A stretch of 29,724 bases of DNA from a virus (IMGVR_UViG_3300025410_000066:1-29724); one strand, 5' to 3'; shown: positions 12,550-22,167, counted from the first letter of the stretch. The notes: generated by a model not told the origin, from the letters alone. Translations and numbers: made by a program.

Positions 12550-15500
12550 TTATACCCTACGTTGGGCAATTCTTAAAGCATTGACGATTGCATCATCATG
12601 CATGTGAAGCATTTTTTGAGTTTGGCCGTCCAATTCCCGTTTCGCACTCTTAAAGATCTTATCCATTTCAGGAATACGACCGCCAGTGGACCGTTGAACA
12701 CGACCGCCCTTGTTCTGGAAAGTACGTCCAGCGGTTGGGGCTATGGGAGCCGTAGGGGCCTGTGCCATTAGATTTTGTGTATGATTAAGGAAATCGTATA
12801 CCGTCATACCATCCAATTTATTGCTCTTGATCGCTTTCGGGTTAACCCCCGTGCTTTCAATCCCGGCGGATGGATCAGAGCGCAATAGTTTCATCGCGTC
12901 GTTTACACCCAGCATATGAGCGGCGTAAATGTTACCGGGGGTTGTCGCAAATCCGTTGGACGCAAGCGTCTGCATGTTCTGGTTCGTTAAATTGGTAACC
13001 AATTCCCGTTGCAAATCCTGATTCGTCACAATATTGCGAAGGAGGGTGGAGTTAGAGACGCCAGAAGGATCTTGGCTGGTATTCAATCCGCCACTTGCAA
13101 CGTCTCCGGGGTTAACCGTCCCTGTCGCTTCATTTAAGTACTCAGGGTGCAACTGAGTTAATTGATCCACAGCGGTTTTAGGCATTAAGCCCCAAGGACC
13201 AAATGCACCCGAACCCATATTGTACGTATTTTGTCCGTACGAACTTTCCGGCCCCTGCATGGAGTCGACGATCTTATTGACGTAATCCAAGTGCGGGGTT
13301 GGAACATTGGCGGTTGCCGCCCCAGATGGGAGTGAACCCATAGATGGCCCACCCGAATCACCGCCGGATGTATCAAAGCCCTTACCAAATGCAAACTTAC
13401 TTACATCTTGACTGTTAGCCCTGTCATTAGCCGCCGCCTGTGCATCGCTGGATGCTTGTTGTGATTGCGAAACGGTATCGGCGCGGACGTTATCGTTCCC
13501 GCCCGAATCACCACTGGACCCGCCCGTATCACCTTTATATCCACCAACGCTATCGCCCGAACGAACGTCACCGCCCTCATCGTAACCTACGCGACCGCCT
13601 TCTTTGCGACCCATAGCTGTAGCGCCGACGCGGGTTCCAGCCCTTGCTAACCCCATAAGAATATTCTTCGCGATAAACGCGCTATCCTTTTTGGTATTGT
13701 TGGGATCAGTCAAAGACTTATGAGCCGCTTGTAAGTCGTTGATGTTGTCCGACTTAATCTGCGAATATAGTTTACGACCGTAACGGCTTTGCAAGAATGA
13801 TTCGCCTTTCTCAATGCCCTTTTTCATAAGGAGCATATCAAGGCTATGTGCCGCAATAACCCAGTCCGCCATTTTAGAGGCGGGGCCACGTTCAGCATTA
13901 GGGTCCACCATTCCAAGGTGGTTCTTAACATCATTCATCAACTTTTCCATATTGATGAAATGTTCCATATTCGCGACATCTTCCTTACCAAAAATATTTT
14001 CCATGCCCTTGCGATATTGCGCGTTTTTAAAGAATTTCATCGCTTTGTCAGCGTTCAACCTATCGCCAGACTTAACGCGATTAAGCATGTCCAAAAGCAC
14101 CGCTCTTTGGAACGAAACCTTTTCCTCCGGCGTCATCGTTTTAGTAAATTCAACGACGTCGTGGATTTTTTTGGTGTTATTAATATTGGTGAGGAAGCTT
14201 TCACCGTATTTAAACGCATTTTCCCCGTTTCTGCGGTACAAATACCCTTCACGGGCTTTCGCAAAAGCGGGATTAAAGTAACGGCTTTTAGGATCGGTTA
14301 AATCACCAACAATCTTATTCCCAATCCCTTTTTGAGCATTGGCGACATCAATTTGCCCGTTTTGATAACGTGCTTCACCTATTTCATTCAGTTTCCGTTG
14401 CAAATCATCCAAATACTTCGTGTTGATTTGATTGGAATCAACAATGGTTCTTGGGCTGAATTTTTTCTGTGCATTTAAAATTTCAGATGCAGCCTGATTC
14501 GCGTTATCTTTAGCCGCCCGCATTTGTATTGGATTTGACGCATCCGCTGGAGGCTGAAAGAAAATATTAGACACTTCTTCAGGCGACATTTTGCTAAGGT
14601 CGCTTGCTGAGAAAACATTACGTTTCATTAACGCAAGTTGCTGTTCATCCGTAAGCCCCATATTTTCCAATGGGACATCATTCACCATCTTTTTACCTGA
14701 TGGGTCCATGAACATTGTGCGGAATGGAGAGCGGTAATTAGGATCTATCAACCGCCTTTCAGCGTCAACCGCATCAATGCCCTCCCTGAAGAGACCATTG
14801 TTCAAATACTGGTTCCACTCAGGCGACCAAGTTCCGCGCCCATAATTTGGGTCGTTGCGGAATACCCCGTAATTTTCTTTGTTAATCCGAACGCGCTCAT
14901 CTTCCGCCGCCTGACGAAGAGCGGAAAGGTTCATATCATCCGTAACACCATACATTTTTTCCAAAAAGTTGGAAAAGTTAATGCCACTGGTATTGCTACG
15001 GCGTTGTAAAAATCCCTTTAACGCATTGACTTGGTCTGGGTCGCCATTCGCCAAAACATCAGCGATGTAGCCTTGCAGATTGTCCCCGCCCACATCAGCG
15101 ACAATTGGCGTTTGCCCGTTGGCCCGCGCTTGATGAAAGTCTTCAAACGACATGCCCTTCGACTCATCCTTTGTCCCCGCATTGCGGACAAATCCATTTT
15201 GACGGTCAAGTTCGTATTTTTCGGCAAGGTTGTTTAACACATCCTTATCTTTGGAGAACATATTCGTCATCCAATCGGGAAGTCTTTCCGCCGCAAAGCC
15301 CGCGCCAGCGGTCAAAGCTTTCGCCGCAGTGCCTAACCCCGCACCCAAGCCAGCGCCAAGTAACGCTCCCTGAGTGATACTTGTATCCTCCGCATCAGGG
15401 GAGGTTCCAAAATACTTTTCACCCGCAGCGGAAGCCGCTCCATAACCAGCGCCCTCCAATCCAAGGCGGCCTACATCCATAACCGCACGACCGGGGGTTG

Positions 15501-16122
15501 TTGTCTTTAACCAAGACGTTTCAGGTATAATTGGTTCCTTAACAGCGGCAGCCGCAGCAGCCTCACCAGCGGCGGGGGCAACTGTTTCAGCGGCAATTGC
15601 GGGCAAAGCGGCTTCCCCAGCAGCGCCAGCGGCGGCTTCTAAACCGATTGCTTCAGGAGCAACAGCACCAAGCGCCAAGGAAGGTAAAAAATCTTGAATT
15701 ACGGATCTTACAGGATACGCTTCTTTTCTTGCAATCTTTGCCGCCTCATCTCTTGCGGCAAGATTTTGAAGGCGCTCAGAATAGTCAGCCGCCTTTTTCC
15801 CAGTGGGGTCAGTGCCACCCGCACCTAAAGCAGCCTCAATATGACGCGCACCGCTCATCACTAATGGCCCAAGAAGAGGTATGCTACCCCCTGAAGGGTC
15901 GTATCCCGGACCAGCTTCCTTATAATATTCTTGTTGTTGCGGAAGATAGGCTTGAACCCTTTCCGCATACCGTTGGTCTTTTTGCTGCTTTTCATTAATA
16001 GCACCATACGCCTCTTCAAACGGATTCCCCCCTTCAGAGGAAGAACCAGCTTTTGAGGGCGCGGGTGTTACTTGCGAATCCATTGATCCGTATTGAGAGA
16101 TAAACGGGTTTTGGTCGTCCAT
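12550..16122 (-). CDS. large ejection-type virion protein with lysozyme-like domain (1190 aa)
   Basis: Strong start: AGGAG six bases before ATG 16122. Residues 140-205 are very Ala-rich and hydrophobic (LPSLALGAVAPEAIGLEAAA), as in membrane-penetrating ejection proteins. Residues 280-790 are helical. Residues 835-860 carry GRKEGGRVGYDEGGDV. Residues about 945-1100 read IVDSMQGPESSYGQN, GAFGPWGLMPKTAVDQL and IYAAHMLGVNDAMKLL, a lysozyme-like/transglycosylase fold (E in GPESSYG; GA-x-G-x-W/Q-x-x-x-x-TA). The C-terminus has NKGGRVQRSTGGRIPEMDKI then a basic helix. Likely role: an internal virion protein entering the envelope and locally cutting peptidoglycan during DNA delivery. Confidence 0.65.
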   Translation of the reverse strand: MDDQNPFISQYGSMDSQVTPAPSKAGSSSEGGNPFEEAYGAINEKQQKDQRYAERVQAYLPQQQEYYKEAGPGYDPSGGSIPLLGPLVMSGARHIEAALGAGGTDPTGKKAADYSERLQNLAARDEAAKIARKEAYPVRSVIQDFLPSLALGAVAPEAIGLEAAAGAAGEAALPAIAAETVAPAAGEAAAAAAVKEPIIPETSWLKTTTPGRAVMDVGRLGLEGAGYGAASAAGEKYFGTSPDAEDTSITQGALLGAGLGAGLGTAAKALTAGAGFAAERLPDWMTNMFSKDKDVLNNLAEKYELDRQNGFVRNAGTKDESKGMSFEDFHQARANGQTPIVADVGGDNLQGYIADVLANGDPDQVNALKGFLQRRSNTSGINFSNFLEKMYGVTDDMNLSALRQAAEDERVRINKENYGVFRNDPNYGRGTWSPEWNQYLNNGLFREGIDAVDAERRLIDPNYRSPFRTMFMDPSGKKMVNDVPLENMGLTDEQQLALMKRNVFSASDLSKMSPEEVSNIFFQPPADASNPIQMRAAKDNANQAASEILNAQKKFSPRTIVDSNQINTKYLDDLQRKLNEIGEARYQNGQIDVANAQKGIGNKIVGDLTDPKSRYFNPAFAKAREGYLYRRNGENAFKYGESFLTNINNTKKIHDVVEFTKTMTPEEKVSFQRAVLLDMLNRVKSGDRLNADKAMKFFKNAQYRKGMENIFGKEDVANMEHFINMEKLMNDVKNHLGMVDPNAERGPASKMADWVIAAHSLDMLLMKKGIEKGESFLQSRYGRKLYSQIKSDNINDLQAAHKSLTDPNNTKKDSAFIAKNILMGLARAGTRVGATAMGRKEGGRVGYDEGGDVRSGDSVGGYKGDTGGSSGDSGGNDNVRADTVSQSQQASSDAQAAANDRANSQDVSKFAFGKGFDTSGGDSGGPSMGSLPSGAATANVPTPHLDYVNKIVDSMQGPESSYGQNTYNMGSGAFGPWGLMPKTAVDQLTQLHPEYLNEATGTVNPGDVASGGLNTSQDPSGVSNSTLLRNIVTNQDLQRELVTNLTNQNMQTLASNGFATTPGNIYAAHMLGVNDAMKLLRSDPSAGIESTGVNPKAIKSNKLDGMTVYDFLNHTQNLMAQAPTAPIAPTAGRTFQNKGGRVQRSTGGRIPEMDKIFKSAKRELDGQTQKMLHMHDDAIVNALRIAQRRV

Positions 16123-16134
16123 TTACCGCTCCTA

Positions 16135-19100
16135 CTATTCAAAATAACGGGAAAGATTGTGAACCGCAAAACGTGGGTCGCCCGTTTTAACATACAGATT
16201 ATGAACGTACTGATCGAAATACTCAGCCGACTTTGGCCCGTATTTACGGTTCATCAAATCCGTAATTGGGTTGGGATGCAAGTTACCTTGTCCCGCAGGA
16301 GTCTTATCCGACAATGCCATGAGCGCTTCAATTGCTTGAGCATCCCGCGCATATTCGCTTGGCGGGTTTGTCTTTTGGAATACCTTTTCAGCGTTCCAAC
16401 CTAAATTGTTAGTTTTCTGATTGTAATCAGTCGTGAAGTTTTGCAAATCTTGAGCGCGTTTATTCTGCGTAATCATGCTTGCAAGTAATGAACGTTGTGT
16501 TTCAGGCTGTAATGCACCTGTTGGGAACGCATTTTCCAAGCCCTGTGTGATAAACCCAGCATGGCGGCCCTGTTGAACTGATGCCCAAGTTGCGATCTTA
16601 TTTGCCTGCTCTTGAGCGCTAAGTTTATCAGACCAGCCCAAATCGTTGCCCGTCATCGCACCAACCGTTTGAGCGTAGTTAGCCATTCGGTCGCGGAATG
16701 CTTTCTGAATACCGGAAGCAAGCAAGCCAGTTGAATCCTGAGAGGCAACCGCCTTTGTCAAAGTTTGAAGATCTTGCCTACCGTTATAAGCGGCACTACC
16801 TTCTTTGGTTGCGGTATTTTGTATCGCATCAGCTTGGGTAGCCAATTGTTGTGAACGCGGGCCGTATTGAGACGACACATCATTATTGATTGCGTCAATT
16901 TCTTGTTGAATAGCTGCATTTTTCTTGTCAGCATTCAAACCGTCTTCGCGGATCGACCCATATGCAAACGTCTGTAAGGGTTTAGCTTTTTCAGGGCCGA
17001 CAGGAGCGGTTGGAGCCGAAGGAGCGCCAGTGGATGGGCCAGCGCCGCCACCGGATGGGCCGCCAGTAGTTCCAGATTGGCTTGCTGGGGGAATATTAAA
17101 TTCACCGCCACCTATTGATGGTGCAGCGGCGCTTGACTGTCCGCCGCCCATACCGCCTATTGGAATTTGTTGCAATGAAATAGAGCCGTCAGGGTTCATG
17201 GTGCTAACCAATGCACCAGCACGACCAAGTGTCGCGCGTTTAGTAATAGCTTCGCCTTTTTGTGCTTCCGCTTGAGCGGCGCGTAGATTGCTTTCGGACG
17301 CAAGTTTCTGCGACTCAACCAACTGATTCGCATACGCATCAGCAGCCTTCGCAAGACCATAACCAAACGGACCCGGTGTTCCCGCTAACGTCGCACCGAA
17401 CTTAAACAATGCAAGGCGCTCTGGATCAGCAAGGCCGGGGAATAGGCCGGATAAAATGCTTTTATTTTGAGATCCCTGACCAGTCTGATCGCCAGCTTGG
17501 GCGGCTGCGTTCTTTGCGTTTACATATGGCATATCAGCTTGACGCGCACCAAGGAGACCTTGCTGACGCGCTACAGTCCAAGCATTTGCGCCATTTTTCG
17601 CAATTTCATTTGCGGTCCAATCCGATGTTTCTTGTAAATGGGATGGATCGTTTATGTATGCGGCCTTTTGTTGAGGTGTTAATTTTTCCGCCAAATCGGG
17701 ATGCATTTCATTAAAAAAATCATCGCCTTTTCCGGGGTTTGGATATTGTTTTGAAGCGCCGCCAACATGCAATTGGAATGGCCCGGCGGATGAATTATCA
17801 TCACCCAACTTAAAGCGGTGGCCGCTTTCGCCTTGCGATAATTTGACAAACTGATCTACCGGAATACCCGCGTTTTTAGCGGAGTTTTGGATTACGGATG
17901 TATCCGCGACTGGGGCTTCATCCGATGAGTCATCCGTTGCGGCTCCACCGGGAGCATAATGACCAACGACGCCACCGCGATTCATGCCGCTTAGGACGTC
18001 AGCCGCGCCAAATGCTTGCTCAGATGGGGTGTCGTTAGACACACCTGAACCAAATACATCAGCGTTTAACTGCGCCAAATCATCTTTGGTCATAAGCCCA
18101 TAGCTGGTAGGGATTAAGCCGCCCTTTGCACTATGAATACGACCACCGCGGTTTTCTTCTTTGTCTGGACCCATTGAAGATGTAACGCCAGTATAGCCTT
18201 CTTCTTTTGGAATTTTACTTTCCGTGGAACCGCCCGTTAAAGCAGCGCCAATTCCAGCCAACAAGCCACCCAATGGGCCGCCAAAGTTGAACGATGCCCC
18301 ACCACCGCCACCCGCTGAATACGGACCATACCCGCCCGGACTTGCAATAGGACCATTGCTGGAACGGAAATCGGAAGAATAGTTAGCATTACGGGCGGTA
18401 GATGGTTCCCCATGCCCGCGACCTATTAATCCGCTTGCGGTAGCATCCGTTAATCCAGAAGAATCAGATCCTGAAGTACCCGCGCCTAAACCCGCTCCCG
18501 CACCCGCAAGGCTGGCAAGCAATGACGCGAAAGGAGACGCGCCGCTTATTGCTCTTGATGGGAGTGCAACGCCAGATGTCGGGCGCATGGATGCCAAATA
18601 GGAATTGTAGGAGTTACGCAAATCACCCAGTGATGCATTTCCAGAATTAGCAAGTGTGCCATACGCATTATACGCATCAACCATTGGCTTATTTGCCATC
18701 GCATGTTGCAATGCAAATCTATCAAAGCCCTGTGCGCCGCCAGCGATATCGCTCTGCAACTGTGCCATATTTGAGAGGGAGTCTTTACCGGAAGCGATTT
18801 GATCCGCCCAATAGGAATCGGTCGTTGGATTATAAGCGCGGCCAAAATCCTTTTCATAGATAGCGTTTAACGCATCAGTTACCGCTGGATCTGTTTTTGG
18901 TGCGGTCACCGCCCCATCAGTTGCGTAACCCTTAACAGCGCCACCCTCTTTAAATCCTAACCCCGGAATTTTTCCCAATGCGGAGAACATTGTCCCAATT
19001 CCGCCTATTGTATTTGCAATAGATGGGGATGCTGGCTGACCCGTTGTTGTCCCACCCATCGCGGGAGCGGCACCACTAATCAATGAACCCAACCATCCAA

Positions 19101-19887
19101 GCTGGCCGTAAGGGTTTTGATATTGGTTCATATACTGCTGATAGGCGGTGGATAACTGATTTTGAAGCTGCTGTTGTTCCGTCGCGCCCGCACCGTATTG
19201 CGCTTGCGCTTGTTGCAATGCAGCATTCTGTCCGCCCGTCGCAAGGTTAGCAAGGTTAAGTGCATTTTGAGACAAAAGATTGCGGTTTTGTAATTGCGTC
19301 GCAAGGTCAACACCCTGCTGCTGATTAAACTCACCAAGGGCCTGAGTGTAACCTTGGTTATAAAGATTAGAAATCGTCGCGTTGTTCGCCAAGTCTTGCT
19401 GACGCGCTAATTCCGCCTGAGCAATACCAGCGCGGTCGCCACCAAAAGCACCCTTTTGCATCGCATTGCCCAACACTTGTTGTTGCTGTTGGGCATTTGT
19501 TTGGTTAATATTCCCCATCGCTGCGTTAGCAACGTCACTAATATATGGACTCATATATTGATTAACGCCACCCAAAGAAAATTGTCGCATCTGCATTGGG
19601 GTAGCCGCTTGGGAAGTCATCTGTTCCGCCGCTGAGTAAAACGGCTGAGTCCCACCCTGCAAATTCGTAATGTTATTGATCGCGTTGATTTGCTCCGGCG
19701 TCTGGGGTGCGACAAGGCCGGGGACAAAACCCGCATATTGCTGTGCGGTCGATGGGTCGTAATATGGAGCGCCCGTTGATCCGATAAGACCGCCACCCTC
19801 ACCAAGAAGCTGCGTTAACGCATTGGTTATCGCGGGGTTTGCTTGGTACGTCGTTGACGATGGACCGCCACTAAATAAATTACCCAT
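16135..19887 (-). CDS. large virion protein with lysozyme-like segment and DUF4214-like region (1250 aa)
   Basis: The N-terminal 260 residues are Gln/Asn-rich helices (YMSPYISDVANAAMGNINQT, GNAMQKGAFGGDRAGIAQAE), a pattern frequent in phage tail/ejection proteins. Around 340-375, NAIYEKDFGRAYNPTTDSYW resembles DUF4214. Four GG beads follow, including KEGGAVKGYATDGAV, NRGGRIHSAKGGLIP and NRGGVVGHYAPGGA. Residues about 675-790 (FVKLSQGESGHRF, NSSAGPFQLHVGG, WTANEIAKNGANAWTV) look like a lysozyme-like transglycosylase with E in GESGH. The C-terminal 350 residues are helical. ATG 19887 fits AAGGG better than ATG 19893. Probably an internal or ejected virion protein. Confidence 0.6.
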   Translation of the reverse strand: MGNLFSGGPSSTTYQANPAITNALTQLLGEGGGLIGSTGAPYYDPSTAQQYAGFVPGLVAPQTPEQINAINNITNLQGGTQPFYSAAEQMTSQAATPMQMRQFSLGGVNQYMSPYISDVANAAMGNINQTNAQQQQQVLGNAMQKGAFGGDRAGIAQAELARQQDLANNATISNLYNQGYTQALGEFNQQQGVDLATQLQNRNLLSQNALNLANLATGGQNAALQQAQAQYGAGATEQQQLQNQLSTAYQQYMNQYQNPYGQLGWLGSLISGAAPAMGGTTTGQPASPSIANTIGGIGTMFSALGKIPGLGFKEGGAVKGYATDGAVTAPKTDPAVTDALNAIYEKDFGRAYNPTTDSYWADQIASGKDSLSNMAQLQSDIAGGAQGFDRFALQHAMANKPMVDAYNAYGTLANSGNASLGDLRNSYNSYLASMRPTSGVALPSRAISGASPFASLLASLAGAGAGLGAGTSGSDSSGLTDATASGLIGRGHGEPSTARNANYSSDFRSSNGPIASPGGYGPYSAGGGGGASFNFGGPLGGLLAGIGAALTGGSTESKIPKEEGYTGVTSSMGPDKEENRGGRIHSAKGGLIPTSYGLMTKDDLAQLNADVFGSGVSNDTPSEQAFGAADVLSGMNRGGVVGHYAPGGAATDDSSDEAPVADTSVIQNSAKNAGIPVDQFVKLSQGESGHRFKLGDDNSSAGPFQLHVGGASKQYPNPGKGDDFFNEMHPDLAEKLTPQQKAAYINDPSHLQETSDWTANEIAKNGANAWTVARQQGLLGARQADMPYVNAKNAAAQAGDQTGQGSQNKSILSGLFPGLADPERLALFKFGATLAGTPGPFGYGLAKAADAYANQLVESQKLASESNLRAAQAEAQKGEAITKRATLGRAGALVSTMNPDGSISLQQIPIGGMGGGQSSAAAPSIGGGEFNIPPASQSGTTGGPSGGGAGPSTGAPSAPTAPVGPEKAKPLQTFAYGSIREDGLNADKKNAAIQQEIDAINNDVSSQYGPRSQQLATQADAIQNTATKEGSAAYNGRQDLQTLTKAVASQDSTGLLASGIQKAFRDRMANYAQTVGAMTGNDLGWSDKLSAQEQANKIATWASVQQGRHAGFITQGLENAFPTGALQPETQRSLLASMITQNKRAQDLQNFTTDYNQKTNNLGWNAEKVFQKTNPPSEYARDAQAIEALMALSDKTPAGQGNLHPNPITDLMNRKYGPKSAEYFDQYVHNLYVKTGDPRFAVHNLSRYFE

Positions 19888-20350
19888 GACCATTTACCCT
19901 TGCATAATCTTCGTTATACAAAAAGAATGACCCCGCTTTAGGGAAATGTCTTTCGTACAGTTTAACTTTGGCTTCCGTCCTGTGATTTGCGACAACACCG
20001 ATAACAAGCGGTATCTGCATTTCGTCGGAACATTTTTTAGCGAACGTAATTAGTGATTTGACGCGGGTAGATCTGCGGTAATCAGGGTGGACGAAATTGA
20101 ACAATTCATTAAGATGAAAGTCTTTTCCGTACCATAGCTGGTCAATAATAAGGCCAATCATTGCCTCAATTTGACCCTCACCAATAACCCCAACAACACC
20201 CTTACCAGCATTAATCATATTTGTGATGATATCATGCGTTTTTTCTTCGTCGTATTGAAAAACGCCATTCTCATCATGCATCATTTTAAGCAGATCAATG
20301 ATTTGATCCACATCTTCAGCAGTAGCAACTTTGACCTTATAATCAGTCAT
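19880..20350 (-). CDS. GNAT-family N-acetyltransferase (156 aa)
   Basis: VKVATAEDVDQIIDLLKMMH is the usual GNAT N-terminus. AMIGLIIDQLWYGKDFHLNE is strand 4, and LFNFVHPDYRRSTRVKSLIT supplies the acetyl-CoA-binding V-H/x-P-x-x-R-x-x-x-(V/I) segment, followed by FAKKCSDEMQIPLVIGVVAN and the C-terminal YERHFPKAGSFFLYNEDY. Substrate unknown. GNAT genes are recurrently placed between structural genes of alphaproteobacterial and marine short-tailed phages, so it may modify virion or host proteins. It overlaps the next gene by 8 nt. Confidence 0.75.
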   Translation of the reverse strand: MTDYKVKVATAEDVDQIIDLLKMMHDENGVFQYDEEKTHDIITNMINAGKGVVGVIGEGQIEAMIGLIIDQLWYGKDFHLNELFNFVHPDYRRSTRVKSLITFAKKCSDEMQIPLVIGVVANHRTEAKVKLYERHFPKAGSFFLYNEDYARVNGHG

Positions 20351-20352
20351 TC

Positions 20353-22107
20353 TTAATCTCTTTTTGGTCCGGGAAGGTTTTTCAACGTTTTAACCAAGTG
20401 AGAACGGACATATTTAACAAAATTGTCCAGTTTATCGTGGCCCTTGTCCATATCACCGCCACCATAGCGCGTTACATCATCTGGGTGAATTACATACTCA
20501 CCACCCGCCGCGACAATCGGAACTGGGCGGTGCGTGTTTGATATTACGCCGCCGCCTGTCGCACGGGATGCTTCCGAAATACTTGCGTTTCCGGGAACGG
20601 GGAACATAAGGCTTGGGAAGTTTACCGATGCACGGAAATTAGGCATTTCTGCCCCACCCGGACCTTCGCTGAACATTTTGCTTAAAATATCGCTACCAGC
20701 AAAGTCCCTGCCGTCAACACCCAATGCAATATCTGCTGGAAGATCCCGCAAGCTTTTTAGATTTGCGGATATACTTTTTGAACTTAACCCACCACCGCCC
20801 GCTTTGTGGGGAAGGTTGTGGTGATGGCCGAACATCTCATCCAGAATTTTAGCGCCCGCAAGGGTGTTGCCTTCACCAAGACCGGAGACGATGTCGGCTG
20901 GGAGGACATATGAACCTTCAAGGACGTGCATTGGGAGATGGTCGGTACGTCCGCCCACCGCCATTTGGATAATTCCCGTATGGCATGGAGTTGACTTTTC
21001 CCGCGCAAGCTTATCCGCCATATCAACATGGCCGCCTGATGCATATTGGGTTGCGCCCACTTCAGGGCCAGAGGTCTTGCGAACTGGCGTTTGCGGGGCC
21101 TGAGTTTCATAAGCCCCACGGATAAACCTTTCCCCGCTGGACAAATCCTTTGGCTCCCAAATACGTGCAATATAATCAGGATTTAAGCCAGACGTATCCG
21201 CACCTACGCCAAGACGGCGCATTTGACCGCCCGTGCTGTGCTTCCCACTTGGAGGCTCAGTGTAATAGATAGCCTGTTGCAATGGGCGGCCCGGAAATAG
21301 CTTTTGTGCCTCCGCCAAAGAACCCGGACCCGTATCCTCCGTTTGTTCAGGTTGCGCCTGTGGACGGGGTTGGCCTAAATTGGCAGGACGACGTGGTGGT
21401 AACGGCACCTTAGCATTTGGATATTGCGTATCCGTATTGGCACCGCCCATAGCGATTGTCGTATTTTGAGGTGTATTACCCGTCAGCGCCTTAATAAATG
21501 GGGTTGGGGCTGTTGAAGTGGTGGCGGGGGCCGATGGCGTAACTGGGGCGGTTGGCGCTGGCTTTCCCGTTAAAGCGCCGACGAATGAGTTACTGGAAGC
21601 GGGTTCAACTTTGTTCTCAGGGTTGTTTGGATGCGACCAATGCAAAAGATCCAAGGTCTTTTCATAAAAAGACTTCTCATGCGGTTTATACGCATATTCG
21701 GAGCGGTCCCGTGGGGTAATCGCTTGGGTTTTAGCCGCATCTGGGGAGTAAACAGTCGCGCCAACATCATCCGCAGAACTTGGGGTGTAATTAAACGAAG
21801 GGACCGCATTATACAACGATTTGGCGGTATTTGTGATGTAATCACCCATATTTGAAAGGGGGTTGTTATCCGAAGAGCCGCGATTGCCATAACGGATGGA
21901 TTGGCTCATCAAACGGCGCATAGCCCTATCTTCTGGGCCACCCGCGACTGGATTTGAGGGAAGGGACGGCAATCTGTTGTAAATATCTGTTCCAATTCGG
22001 CGCGTATAGTCAATCGCACCCGTTGGGAATAATCCTGAAAGGTCTGGGCCAAAATCAGAGTTTTGAAACGCATCGCGTTCATCACCGTATTGAAATGCGT
22101 CCGACAT
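20353..22107 (-). CDS. structural-type protein with GG beads (584 aa)
   Basis: Residues 1-270 are polar, Pro/Ser/Thr-rich (PTAPVTPSAPATTSTAPTPF). The C-terminal half has glycine-pair elements: HSTGGQM, ASGGHVDMADKLA, AVGGRTDHLPMHVLEGSYVL, and finally AAGGEYVIHPDDVTRYGGGD followed by HDKLDNFVKYVRSHLVKTLK and LPGPKRD. The ending (GGE-(Y/F)-V-(I/L)-x-P-x-x-V then LD-x-F-V...R...LK-x-LPGP) recurs in virion proteins of environmental phages; function unknown. The two G-(S/E)YV(L/I)-P-x-D-(I/V) blocks look like an internal duplication. GTG 22119 is in frame, but ATG 22107 with GGAG six bases before it is preferred. Confidence 0.6.
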   Translation of the reverse strand: MSDAFQYGDERDAFQNSDFGPDLSGLFPTGAIDYTRRIGTDIYNRLPSLPSNPVAGGPEDRAMRRLMSQSIRYGNRGSSDNNPLSNMGDYITNTAKSLYNAVPSFNYTPSSADDVGATVYSPDAAKTQAITPRDRSEYAYKPHEKSFYEKTLDLLHWSHPNNPENKVEPASSNSFVGALTGKPAPTAPVTPSAPATTSTAPTPFIKALTGNTPQNTTIAMGGANTDTQYPNAKVPLPPRRPANLGQPRPQAQPEQTEDTGPGSLAEAQKLFPGRPLQQAIYYTEPPSGKHSTGGQMRRLGVGADTSGLNPDYIARIWEPKDLSSGERFIRGAYETQAPQTPVRKTSGPEVGATQYASGGHVDMADKLAREKSTPCHTGIIQMAVGGRTDHLPMHVLEGSYVLPADIVSGLGEGNTLAGAKILDEMFGHHHNLPHKAGGGGLSSKSISANLKSLRDLPADIALGVDGRDFAGSDILSKMFSEGPGGAEMPNFRASVNFPSLMFPVPGNASISEASRATGGGVISNTHRPVPIVAAGGEYVIHPDDVTRYGGGDMDKGHDKLDNFVKYVRSHLVKTLKNLPGPKRD

Positions 22108-22167
22108 GCTAAACTCCACTTGTTCTCAGATTTATTACACCAAAACTACACTTTTTAATAGCCCCGA

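Noticed and set aside
13814-14301. Two long plus-strand open frames inside the 1190-aa gene
   Set aside because: They are antisense to well-supported helical coding sequence, overlap each other in different frames, and have no recognisable domain.
15597-15998. Plus-strand Gln/Leu/Arg-rich open frame
   Set aside because: Antisense of the Ala-rich segment of the ejection-type protein; composition is explained by the opposite strand.
20784-21170. Minus-strand frame inside the 584-aa gene (128 codons)
   Set aside because: It is an alternative frame of a structural gene with conserved glycine-pair motifs; its translation is Arg/His/Trp-rich and shows no domain.
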